64,000 bases of DNA from an uncultured Muribaculaceae bacterium. Its GTDB lineage: Bacteria; Bacteroidota; Bacteroidia; Bacteroidales; Muribaculaceae. Under the pieces are notes generated by a model, which saw nothing but the letters and a program-made list of their open reading frames with translations, had not been told where the DNA came from and did not search any database. Shown in pieces: positions 8,573-17,500 of the stretch. The translations under genes were made by a program, and so were the position numbers. Position 1 is the first letter of the stretch. Every line of letters starts with the position of its first letter. The stretch covers positions 1 through 64,000 of the forward strand of contig CALUMX010000016.1 of NCBI GenBank assembly GCA_944321875.1, read 5' to 3'.

Positions 8573-11500
8573 ATGAGTTTATATCAGGCAGCCGTAAAAC
8601 GGCCAATCACGACAATACTCGTATTCCTGGGAATCGCCATTTTCGGTGTCTTCTCCTTGATGAAACTTTCAATCGACCTTTACCCGGAGATTGAGACCAA
8701 CTCCATCATGGTGATGACCACCTATCCTGGCGCGAGTGCCGAGGATATCGAGACCAACGTCACCCGTACGCTGGAAAATGCGTTGAACGGTGTGAGCGAT
8801 TTGAAGCACGTCACGTCCAATTCGCGTGAAAATATCTCTATTGTTACCCTGCAGTTTGAATATGGTACGGACATCGATGTCGCTACCAACGACGTGCGTG
8901 ACAAACTGAGTGCGGTGACGACGCTCCCTGACGGAGCGCAAACTCCGATTCTGTTTAAGTTCGGTACGGAGGATATTCCTATCATTATCCTCTCCGTAAC
9001 GGCCGACCAGAGTATGTCAGGTCTTTACAAGATTCTTGACGACCAGGTGGTTACACCGCTTGCCCGCGTTTCCGGCGTAGGTCAGGTGTCGCTTTCCGGT
9101 CTTGCGGAACGCGAGATTCAGGTCTATTGCGACCCTTACAAGCTGGAGGCTTACGGCATTTCAATTGAGACAATCAGTAGCATCCTCGCCAACGAAAACC
9201 TTAACGTGCCGGGCGGTAGCATCGATATAGGTTCGAATGTTTACTCCATGCGCGTACAGAAAGAGTTTGAGAATACGAACGAGATGCTCGACATCGTAGT
9301 GGGTACCCACAACGGCGCTCCCGTCTATCTGCGTGACGTAGCTCGCATTTCAGACACATTGGAAGAGCGTGTCGAAGAGTCCTACACCAACGGTAAGCGT
9401 GGCGGTATGATTGTTATCCAGAAGCAGGCCGGCGCCAACTCTGTGGAGATTGCCGAGGCTGTTGAGAAAAAGCTGGAGTCAATCAAGAAAAACCTGCCTT
9501 CCGATGTTGAGATTGGTACTATCGTCAACACGTCCGACAACATCGTGCGTACGATTGACTCTTTGAAGAGCACCATCCTCACCACACTGTTGATTGTGGC
9601 CTTCGTGGTACTTCTCTTCTTCGGCCGCTGGAGAGCGACGTTTGTGGTCGTGCTGACTATCCCAATCTCCCTGTTGGCTGCGTTGATTTACCTGCTCGCT
9701 ACAGGCAATACGCTGAACATCATCTCCATGAGTGCCTTGTCCATTGCCATCGGTATGGTGGTCGACAACGCCATCGTGGTACTTGAGAATATTACGACCC
9801 ACATCGAACGGGGTAGCCGTCCGCGTCAGGCCGCCATGTTTGCGACCAATGAGGTGGCCATCTCCGTAATGGCCTCTACGCTGACTACGATTGCCGTGTT
9901 CCTGCCGTTGACGATGATTGACGGTATGGCCGGAATCATGTTCAAGCAGTTGGGTTGGATGGTGACCATCATCCTTTCCGTGTCGACTATCGGTGCCATC
10001 ACCCTCACGCCGACACTCTGCTCGCTGATGCTGCGTCTGGGTGGCAAGACAAACCTGTTCCAGAAGTTTGTCTCCAATCCGTTTGACCACGCGTTGAAGA
10101 AACTGACTGACGGCTACGCGTCGCTGCTCCGCGTCTGCGTGCGCCATCGTGTGCTGACGGTTTCCATCATCCTCGTTCTGTTTGTCGGCTCTCTGTTGTT
10201 CCTGATGCCTTTCATCCGCACAGAGTTCTTCCCGACGCAGGATAATGCCCGTGTGAGCATCACCATCAACCTTCCTACGGGTACCCGTCAGGAGATTACG
10301 CGCGACCTTGCATTCCGCGTTACGGAACAGTTTAAGAAGAAATATCCTGAAATCGAGAATATCAACTTCTCGGAAGGTCAGGCCGGAGAAGACAACATCT
10401 TCGGTAATATGTCGGATAACGGTAACAACATTATCAAGTACAACATCCGTCTGTCCCCGTCGACCGAGCGTGAGCGCGGACTGACCGAGATTTGCGACGA
10501 GATGCGTCTTGACTTGGCTGAATATCCGGAAATCCGCACGTTTGAGGTTATCGCCGGTGGTAGCCACGGCGGTGTCGGCGGTCAGGCTTCTGCCGATATT
10601 GAAATCTACGGTTACGACTTCGATACCAGTGACCGCATCGCCAAGCAGGTGTCAGAGTTGATGAGCAAGGTTCCGTCCTGTTCGCAGGTCGACATCAGCC
10701 GTGATGAGTACACTCCGGAATATCAGGTTGACTTCGACCGCGAGAAACTTGCCCTCAACGGACTGAACACGGCAACTGCCGCTCAGTATCTGCGCAACCG
10801 CGTGACGGGTAGCGTCATGACTTACTTCCGTGAGGACGGTGAGGAATACGACATCCGTGTGCGCTACGACCGCAAGTTCCGTGAGTCAATCGAGGATATC
10901 GAGAACATCACCATCTACAACAGCCAGGGCAAGGGTGTGAAAATCCGCGACCTCGGCAAGGTGGTTGAGTCACAGACTCCGCCGACAATCGAGCGTAAGG
11001 ACCGTGAGCGTGTCGTTACGGTACGATGCGTTGTGGCGAAGGGACACGCCCTCTCTGAGGTTATCGCAGAGGCTCGCCGGGTGATGGAAGAGGAAGTGGA
11101 TATGCCGGCTTCGTTCACATGGCAGTTTGGTGGTACCTTCGAGGACCAACAGGATACGTTTGCCGACATGATTATGCTCCTGGTGCTGATTGTCATCCTC
11201 GTGTTCATCATCATGGCAGCACAGTTTGAGTCGTTGACTTACCCGTTCGTCATCATGTTCTCCATCCCGTTCGCGTTTACGGGTGTGATGGTCGGATTGT
11301 TTGTGACGAACACCGCGTTGGGCGTAATGGCCCTGTTGGGTGTGCTGATGCTTATCGGTATTGTGGTGAACAACGGTATCGTGCTTATCGACTACATCAT
11401 GCTTTGCCGTGAGAGAGGTCAGGGCGTGCTGAACGCTATCGTCACTTCGGGTCGTTCCCGTCTGCGTCCGATTCTTATGACGACGCTCACCACCGTTATC

Positions 11501-11701
11501 GGTATGATTCCGATGGCAGTCGGAACCGGTGAAGGTGCGGAAATGTGGCGTTCGCTCGGTATGAGTGTGGCATGGGGTCTTTCATTCTCCACGCTGATTA
11601 CGCTGATTATCATCCCGACTCTTTACAGTATGTTTGCCGGTTACGGTATCCGCCGTCAGCGCAAGAAAGAATTGAAACAGTTTAAAAATAAAAAAGCATA
11701 G
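8573..11701 (+). CDS. RND multidrug efflux pump, HAE1 (AcrB-like) family
   Basis: This 1042-residue inner-membrane proton/drug antiporter has the expected length and the two-fold repeat of six-helix blocks. TM1 starts about residue 12 and the first periplasmic loop spans about 35-330. TM4 carries GMVVDNAIVVLEN, with the proton-relay Asp conserved and Asn in place of the second Asp of E. coli AcrB, as in many non-enterobacterial members. The second half repeats the pattern with GIVVNNGIVLIDYI. It works as a trimer with the adaptor and TolC encoded upstream. The substrate cannot be inferred; lipophilic compounds, bile acids or lipids are all possible. Four codons' worth of space or less separates it from the PII-like gene. 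Confidence 0.93.
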   Translation: MSLYQAAVKRPITTILVFLGIAIFGVFSLMKLSIDLYPEIETNSIMVMTTYPGASAEDIETNVTRTLENALNGVSDLKHVTSNSRENISIVTLQFEYGTDIDVATNDVRDKLSAVTTLPDGAQTPILFKFGTEDIPIIILSVTADQSMSGLYKILDDQVVTPLARVSGVGQVSLSGLAEREIQVYCDPYKLEAYGISIETISSILANENLNVPGGSIDIGSNVYSMRVQKEFENTNEMLDIVVGTHNGAPVYLRDVARISDTLEERVEESYTNGKRGGMIVIQKQAGANSVEIAEAVEKKLESIKKNLPSDVEIGTIVNTSDNIVRTIDSLKSTILTTLLIVAFVVLLFFGRWRATFVVVLTIPISLLAALIYLLATGNTLNIISMSALSIAIGMVVDNAIVVLENITTHIERGSRPRQAAMFATNEVAISVMASTLTTIAVFLPLTMIDGMAGIMFKQLGWMVTIILSVSTIGAITLTPTLCSLMLRLGGKTNLFQKFVSNPFDHALKKLTDGYASLLRVCVRHRVLTVSIILVLFVGSLLFLMPFIRTEFFPTQDNARVSITINLPTGTRQEITRDLAFRVTEQFKKKYPEIENINFSEGQAGEDNIFGNMSDNGNNIIKYNIRLSPSTERERGLTEICDEMRLDLAEYPEIRTFEVIAGGSHGGVGGQASADIEIYGYDFDTSDRIAKQVSELMSKVPSCSQVDISRDEYTPEYQVDFDREKLALNGLNTATAAQYLRNRVTGSVMTYFREDGEEYDIRVRYDRKFRESIEDIENITIYNSQGKGVKIRDLGKVVESQTPPTIERKDRERVVTVRCVVAKGHALSEVIAEARRVMEEEVDMPASFTWQFGGTFEDQQDTFADMIMLLVLIVILVFIIMAAQFESLTYPFVIMFSIPFAFTGVMVGLFVTNTALGVMALLGVLMLIGIVVNNGIVLIDYIMLCRERGQGVLNAIVTSGRSRLRPILMTTLTTVIGMIPMAVGTGEGAEMWRSLGMSVAWGLSFSTLITLIIIPTLYSMFAGYGIRRQRKKELKQFKNKKA

Positions 11702-11704
11702 ACT

Positions 11705-11998
11705 ATGAAAGCAGTTTTTATTGCCTTTAACCAGGCACACGAAGATGACGTACTGTTGGTTTTCCGCCGCATGAACATCAAGGGCTATACCGGTTGGGAT
11801 ACGCTCATCGGTGCCGGCTCGGAAAGCGGAGAGCCGCATCTTGGCTCCCATGCATGGCCTACGCTGAATGCCGCTTTCATTACGGTTATCGACGAGGATA
11901 AGGTCGAACCGTTGTTGAAGCAGCTGAAAGAAATCGATTTGGAAAGTCCGCAGCTCGGTCTGCGCGCCTTCGTGTGGGGCGTGGAGCAGATGATATAG
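11705..11998 (+). CDS. Small PII-like protein at the end of the RND operon
   Basis: This 97-residue protein follows the pump stop by 3 bases and shares its terminator. The predicted order beta-alpha-beta-beta-alpha-beta fits a PII/CutA-like ferredoxin fold. MKAVFIAF forms strand 1, the helix DDVLLVFRRMNIKGYT follows, then a T-loop-like glycine-rich stretch (GAGSESGEPHLGSH), strand 3 (NAAFITVID), the helix EDKVEPLLKQLKEI and strand 4 (RAFVWGVEQM). The T-loop is shorter than in GlnB and lacks its uridylylation Tyr in context. PII-like proteins encoded beside transporters often sense nucleotides or metals and gate them. A role in tuning the pump is an inference; the fold assignment is by pattern only. 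Confidence 0.65.
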   Translation: MKAVFIAFNQAHEDDVLLVFRRMNIKGYTGWDTLIGAGSESGEPHLGSHAWPTLNAAFITVIDEDKVEPLLKQLKEIDLESPQLGLRAFVWGVEQMI

Positions 11999-12024
11999 TT
12001 TCGGCTTCCCTCGGACATAAACAG

Positions 12025-12066
12025 GCTGCCGGATGCGCAAAAACAGCGCGTCCGGCAGCTTTTTTT
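12025..12066 (+). terminator. Terminator of the RND operon
   Basis: A 14-bp stem (12025-12038 with 12046-12059) has one wobble pair and is followed by seven T residues. Confidence 0.92.
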
Positions 12067-12130
12067 AGTGGAAGTCGGTCGGTTTTTGGCCTTGAATTGC
12101 TATCTTTATGGCGAGCTAATCAATGCAATT

Positions 12131-12907
12131 ATGAGAATAAGAAAAGTATATGCTGTTTATTTCAGCGCAACGTTTACGACCCGTGCTGTCGTGCGCCGTC
12201 TGTCGGCGGCTTTTGGTGTAGAGGTAGAGGAATACGATGTGTTTTCCCATCCGCTCACGCACGATGTGACACTGTCGGAAGGAGACCTGCTGGTTGCCGG
12301 TATGCCGGTCTATGTAGGCCGTATCCCTGAACGGGGTGCCGAATCACTCCGCCATTTCAAGGGTAATGGTCAGCCGGCGGTGGTAGCGGCTGTCTATGGC
12401 AACCGTCACTATGACGATGCCGTTATCGAAATGAAGGATATTGTGGAAGCCGGCGGTTTTATGACGGTGGCGGCCGGCGCGTTCGTAGCGCAGCATTCGA
12501 TGTTGCCGCGGTTGGCGGCAGGACGTCCGAATGCGGCCGACCTGGACGAAATCGATGCTTTCGGACGGAAGGTGAAGGCTCTGCTGGAGACCGCTTCCGA
12601 GCTGAAAGCCGTTGAGGTGCCGGGCAACCGTCCTTACCGCGAGACGCATCCGATTGCGCTTTGTCCGGAAGCCGGAGAGGAGTGTGCCGAATGCGGAGTT
12701 TGTGTGGAGAACTGTCCGGTGGATGCTATTCCTGCCGACAATCCACGGTTGACAGATGCTTCGCGCTGTTTGCGTTGCGGACGTTGTATCGCAGTCTGTA
12801 CGCAAGGTGCCCGGGGCTATCGGGGCGAGATGTATGCCGCCTTTGAGGCGAAGTTCCTTGCCGCATTCTCAGAGCCACGGCCGAATGAGACTTGGATTGC
12901 GGAATAA
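12131..12907 (+). CDS. EFR1-type flavodoxin-like 4Fe-4S ferredoxin
   Basis: This protein of 258 residues has a degenerate flavodoxin-like N-terminal domain (YFSATFTT phosphate-loop-like start, then LLVAGMPVYVGRIP) and a C-terminal pair of 4Fe-4S motifs, ECAECGVCVENCP and RCLRCGRCIAVC. Each has the C-x2-C-x2-C-x3-C spacing of bacterial 2[4Fe-4S] ferredoxins. It probably shuttles electrons between flavin and iron-sulfur partners in the cytoplasm. The frame is open from 12068, but that extension begins inside the T tract of the previous terminator, so the start at 12131 is preferred. It is probably a single-gene unit. Confidence 0.82.
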   Translation: MRIRKVYAVYFSATFTTRAVVRRLSAAFGVEVEEYDVFSHPLTHDVTLSEGDLLVAGMPVYVGRIPERGAESLRHFKGNGQPAVVAAVYGNRHYDDAVIEMKDIVEAGGFMTVAAGAFVAQHSMLPRLAAGRPNAADLDEIDAFGRKVKALLETASELKAVEVPGNRPYRETHPIALCPEAGEECAECGVCVENCPVDAIPADNPRLTDASRCLRCGRCIAVCTQGARGYRGEMYAAFEAKFLAAFSEPRPNETWIAE

Positions 12908-12941
12908 TTTGTATTGCAGAACATCTGAAAGGAGAAAAATA

Positions 12942-14129
12942 ATGAATAGACTGTTAGTAATAATTTTAATGATTTTGGCGGTATTTCCGTCGCAGGCCGA
13001 CACGCGCCGTTGGGACGAGGGACCGCTGAAGTGGGCGGATTTTACGGGAAACCCGGAAATTCGTACTACGCCTACACGCTTCAAGGGTGTGCTTAAACTG
13101 GAGACATCGGTGCGTGAGGATGTGAAGAATCCGTTGAACACGGAGGTCAGCTACACGGTTCGTGCGCTGGCATTGATGGATAAGGATATGTCGTATATGG
13201 ATTCGACCGTCATTTCGCCGCAGTTGCTGCGCTACCATCAGTTGCAGTTTGACTTGCTGGAGGTGATGCGCCGCCGTCTGCAGGCCGACCTTAACAGCGG
13301 AATGGAAGGCATTGAGGCAGACAACCGGGTGGCTTATTATCAGCGACTTTATGACGAGCAGATAGCCGACATCGCACGGCTGACGGTCAACGGCAGCAAC
13401 GACAGCCGCCTGCAGGACTATGAGTACATGGTGCGCAAGCAGCTGGAGGAATACATGCGTCCGGCGGTGTCGAGAGTGAAGCCGGGACCTTGGCATGGAG
13501 GTTGGTTTGTCGGAACCGGGGTGCTGATTCCGACAGGCGAGATTTCCGACTATTTTGCCGATGCCTGGTTGTTCAACATCGGTCTGTCGGGAGGTTACCG
13601 CCGTTGGGTGGTGAAGGCCGACATTTCGTACGGTCAGCCCGATATCAAGCGCCGTGATGCAGATTTGTTCGGACGTCAGCTGGCTGCCGGCCGCAAATAC
13701 ATGACGACCGATGAGTATGCCAAGCAGTTGTCGGGCTCGGTTTCTCTCGGTTTCAGGGTAGTCGATGCGAAGCGTTTCGCCGTTACGCCCTATGTGGGTG
13801 GCGGTTGGACCAATATGAGTTGGAACTATGCGGAATTTGCCTATGACAATGCGAAGGATGAGTACATCATTGACTCTTCCATCAATAAGGACTCCTTCAG
13901 TAATTTCAACATAATGGGCGGTATTGATTTCGACTGGCGTTTCCATACGTCGGTATCGGAAAAATCGCATTTCCTTTCCAATCGCCGTGAGCAGTACACT
14001 TCGTCGCTTCGTCTGACACCTTACGTCATTTATCAGAAATATACGACGCTTGTTCCGGAGCGTACGGGTCTGTTTGTAGGAATAAATCTCACATACTCAG
14101 GCTTTTTGCGTGCGTTGCGGATTGAATAG
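12942..14129 (+). CDS. Degenerate DUF922-like domain fused to an outer-membrane beta-barrel region
   Basis: This protein of 395 residues has a signal peptide (about 1-19, cleaved near SQA-DT). The N-terminal half resembles DUF922, a predicted zincin-like family: PLKWADFTG at the start, then a helix LLRYHQLQFDLLEVMRRRL (about 95-113), where relatives have a His-Glu-Gln-x-x-His metal motif. Here the motif reads YHQLQFD (98-104), so the Glu and the second His are gone and the domain is probably not a protease. A helical stretch with YYQRLYDEQ follows. From about residue 180 alternating Gly/aromatic strands (GWFVGTGVLIPTG, VTPYVGGGWTNMSW, GLFVGINLTYSGF) suggest an outer-membrane barrel. The start at 12942 is chosen because the upstream open frame overlaps the ferredoxin gene. 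Function unknown. Confidence 0.6.
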   Translation: MNRLLVIILMILAVFPSQADTRRWDEGPLKWADFTGNPEIRTTPTRFKGVLKLETSVREDVKNPLNTEVSYTVRALALMDKDMSYMDSTVISPQLLRYHQLQFDLLEVMRRRLQADLNSGMEGIEADNRVAYYQRLYDEQIADIARLTVNGSNDSRLQDYEYMVRKQLEEYMRPAVSRVKPGPWHGGWFVGTGVLIPTGEISDYFADAWLFNIGLSGGYRRWVVKADISYGQPDIKRRDADLFGRQLAAGRKYMTTDEYAKQLSGSVSLGFRVVDAKRFAVTPYVGGGWTNMSWNYAEFAYDNAKDEYIIDSSINKDSFSNFNIMGGIDFDWRFHTSVSEKSHFLSNRREQYTSSLRLTPYVIYQKYTTLVPERTGLFVGINLTYSGFLRALRIE

Positions 14130-14172
14130 ACGGATTTTTTGCAGCGGGCCGGTACTAAATTCTTCCGAATTA

Positions 14173-14204
14173 CTTGCCGGATTGCATAGATTCCTCTATA
14201 TTTG
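14173..14204 (+). promoter_or_regulatory. Promoter-like pair ahead of the candidate small RNA
   Basis: CTTG (14173-14176), 20 bases, then TATATTTG (14197-14204). The -7 box is a full match and the -33 box is one base off. Confidence 0.6.
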
Positions 14205-14210
14205 TAATAT

Positions 14211-14356
14211 AGGATGCTGTCAGGCATCCATGGTTGAAAAGAAAGCTAACAATAGCAATATAGGTAACTTTAAATTGTGTTCATAAAAAACTGTTTGATT
14301 TAATTGATGTAAAATAGGCAACACATTCCGTGAGGAGTCGTGTTGCCTGCTTTTTT
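14211..14356 (+). ncRNA. Candidate small RNA or attenuated leader of about 146 nt
   Basis: Transcription from the promoter at 14173-14204 would start near 14211. The RNA would open with a 6-bp hairpin (GGATGC 14212-14217 with GCATCC 14224-14229). It would then pass an 18-codon frame (14230-14286) that begins right after the hairpin and end at the strong terminator 14316-14354. It could be an independent small RNA, a leader peptide with attenuation of the 1433-aa gene, or both. No known RNA family was recognised. Confidence 0.4.
14316..14354 (+). terminator. Terminator upstream of the adhesin-like gene
   Basis: Outer arms AGGCAACAC and GTGTTGCCT, with an inner ATTCC/GGAGT stem and GTGA loop, are followed by GCTTTTTTT. 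It lies 187 bases past the DUF922-like gene and 173 bases before the next start. Confidence 0.85.
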
Positions 14357-14528
14357 TACAAGAAAAAACAAGATTTGATGAACATTCACAAAACGTAAGT
14401 GTTTCTCCTAAAGGAATCAACAAACAGATTGGCCGTTATTTGACGGATATTCCCTATCTCTGCGATTGAAAAGAAAACCTCATTTATACTATTATACAAA
14501 CCACATTAACAATTAAAACCACATTACT

Positions 14529-17500
14529 ATGATTAACAAAACAACTATCCTATCAGCTGTTTTTATGATTGTATGCAATGTCATGCTGTTTGCTCAATCA
14601 CAAGGCCCGTTGATTTATGGAAGTTTGGGCGGTTCCGAGCTTTGGTCTCCGTCGGAACAGCCGGTCGGCATCTATGCTTTCAGGGCAGAGCCGCAAATTG
14701 CGATTGAGACCATTAAGGTTGACCCTAATCTGTTGGCCCGTGGCGGAGGAACGGAGATGGGAGGAAAGTACTACTCCATTAATCTGGTTGACGGACAGTC
14801 AACGCTTTATGTCCACGACATTTACAGTTGGGAGTTGCTCAGTGCGACTTCCGTGACGAATCCGGCTTTTGACTTGGCCGCTGACCCCGTTTCGGGAAAG
14901 ATTTACGGACTGTTCATTACGAAGCAGTATACCCGCGAGCTGGGTGTGCTCGACATGGAGAACGGTACATATACCCCGATAACCGGGTCGTTCCCTGACT
15001 TCCTTGTCATTGCGGTCGACAGCAAGGGGCAGCTCTACGGTATTGACCAGCAGGGCATGCTCTCAAAAATCAATCCGGAGGCAGGAACATTTCAGGAAGT
15101 GGGGACAACCGGCCTGATGGTCGAGCCTTATGTGCAGTCGGCAACCATCGACAGAACGACTGATCTGATGTATTGGACGACCAACGTCATGGAAGCGCGT
15201 GCTGCCGTCTATGAGGTAGACTTAACGTCGGCTCAAGCCAGAAAAGTTGCTGAATTTCCGAATAATGAGCAGTTTACGGGATTGTTTGTCTATCCGCAGC
15301 CCGAACAGGATGCTCCGGGCGAGATTACAGACCTTGCGTTTGATTTCGCCAACGGCTCGCTGACGGGAAGCATCGGCTTTACCGTACCGCAGACGACCTA
15401 TGGCGGTGAGGCATTGACGGGTCAGGTGGCATATCGAATGAAAATCAACGACGAGGTTGTGGAAGGTACAGCCATGCCGGGCGAGAAAGTGTCGGTTGAG
15501 CGAACGTTGCCCAATCAGAAGAACGTGGTGACGGTATTCCTGACAGGTGCCAACGGAAAGGTGGGACCGGTCTGCTCTCTTTCTCAATGGATTGGTCCTG
15601 ACCGTCCTGCTGCCGTGGAAAATCTTAGTTTGGCAAAAAATGCTGATAACAGCCTGACTCTCACTTGGAATGCAGTGACGAAGGGTGTCAACGGCGGCTA
15701 TGTGGCTCCGGAGGAGGTTTCCTATACGGTAGTCCGTATGCCTGACGGACAGACTGTGGCGACTGAGCTGAAGGCAACTGAATTCACGGAACAGGTGGCA
15801 AGCGAGAAATTGGCGAAATATTGGTATAAAGTGACTTGCCAGACTTCGGTGGGCAGCAGCGACGAACGTGTATCGAACAAGGTATTGGTCGGTCCGTCGG
15901 CCGCGTTGCCTTTGATTGAGGAGTTTGTGGATGCGGAACAGTTTGACCTGTTTACTGTTATTGACGCCAACGGCGACAACAACACCTGGACGCATAACCC
16001 GTATCAGGGAGTGGCCGCCTATACGGTCAGCAACTATCCTGCCGACGACTGGTTGATTTCCGTGCCGGTGGAACTGGAGGCTGACGGTTATTACAAGTTC
16101 TCCATGAAGCTTTGCGGCAATACGGAGAATGAGGAGATTGTCAACGTATTTCTCGGTCAGACTCCTGATGTGGAGAGCATGAATGTGCGGCTGATTGAGA
16201 ATCAGAAGCTTCAATCATACGACTATGTGACGGTAGAGAAGAAGTTTGTCGTTGAGGAATCAGGAACCTATTATGTAGGCATTCAGGCGGCAAGTACAAT
16301 CGACGGGTACGGTATCATGATAGACCGTATGGAATTGCTCCGTCAGGCATCGGTGAAGGCTCCGCAAGCCGTGTCGGACGTTGTGCTGAAGGCCGGCGAC
16401 AAGGGTGCGTTGAGCGCGACGATTGAGTTTAAGACTCCGGAAAAGAGTATCGATGGCAACGCGCTGACGGCACTCGATAAGGTGGAAGTGCTGCGTGAGG
16501 ATGGTTCCGTTGTCTTTGAGCAGACGTCTCCGTCAATGGGCAAGGTGTATAGCTGTACGGACAACGAATGCGTCAACGGATTCAATCAATATCGATTTGT
16601 TGCGACGAACGATGCCGGTGCGGGCGATACGCTGACGGCCCGCGTGTTTGTCGGTTTCGACCGTCCGTTGCCTCCTGAATCCATCGTTGCCGAGGAAGTT
16701 GAGGACGGGGTTGTCAACCTCCGTTGGGAGGCTCCCGGTCAGGGTGTCAACGGCGGCTATGTCGATAAGGACAAGCTCACATACACCATCCGCCAGTCCG
16801 GTTGGAAGATGGTTCAGGAAAACTATGACAAGACGGAGCTGACCGAGGAGGTCGAGATGACGACGGCACAACAGAAGGCTGTGTTCTACACGGTTACTGC
16901 CATCTCGGCGGAAGGCATGAGTGAGGATGGCGTTTCCAACGTGCTTTCTGTGGGTAAGGCTTATGACTTGCCGTTCAAGGAATCGTTTACGGGCGGCAAG
17001 GAGAATTGTGGCGAGTGGATTATGATTAACGACAAGGGTAATAACCAGTGGAGTGCCACCGGCGACGTTTCCATTGAGCCGCAGGACAACGACAAGGGTG
17101 TAATCGTTCTCTATACCGTACCTTATTACATGGAGGAGGATGCGATAACCCGTCTGGTTTCTCCGAAGGTTGAGTTGGACAACATCAAGAACGGAGTGCT
17201 GAGCTTCTATCTCTACAAGTCCAACAGCGAGAGCACGCTGAATGTACGTCTGTTCATCGACGGAAAGGACTATGTCGACCTGGACCGTATCTCTATTTCC
17301 CAACAGGAGGAAAAGGGATGGAACAGACATGAGTATGACTTGTCGTCCTGCAAAGGCAAGTATCTGCAGTTGGAATTCTTCTGTGACACAGACCCGCGCG
17401 ATGAGAACATCTATCTGGACAATATCACGGTACGTGAGAATCTGGACTACAACCTGAAGTTGGAGAGCCTGAAACTGCCGGCTTCGCTCAAGGTTGGCAA

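Larger units (their letters stand above)
14130..14528. other. 399-base intergenic region with a promoter-terminator unit
   Basis: The gap before the adhesin-like gene holds a promoter-like pair (14173-14204), a short hairpin, an 18-codon open frame and a strong terminator (14316-14354); see the candidate RNA entry. The last 170 bases before the ATG at 14529 are AT-rich, as expected for a promoter, but no good TTTG-N19/20-TAnnTTTG pair is present there. Confidence 0.5.

Noticed and set aside
9479..10567. Long minus-strand open frame inside the RND pump gene
   Set aside because: Shadow of a GC-balanced, highly conserved gene; composition (His/Gln/Arg-rich) and lack of start context do not fit a real protein.
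12068..12130. Upstream extension of the EFR1 ferredoxin frame
   Set aside because: It begins in the T tract of the preceding terminator and adds residues not expected before the flavodoxin-like start.
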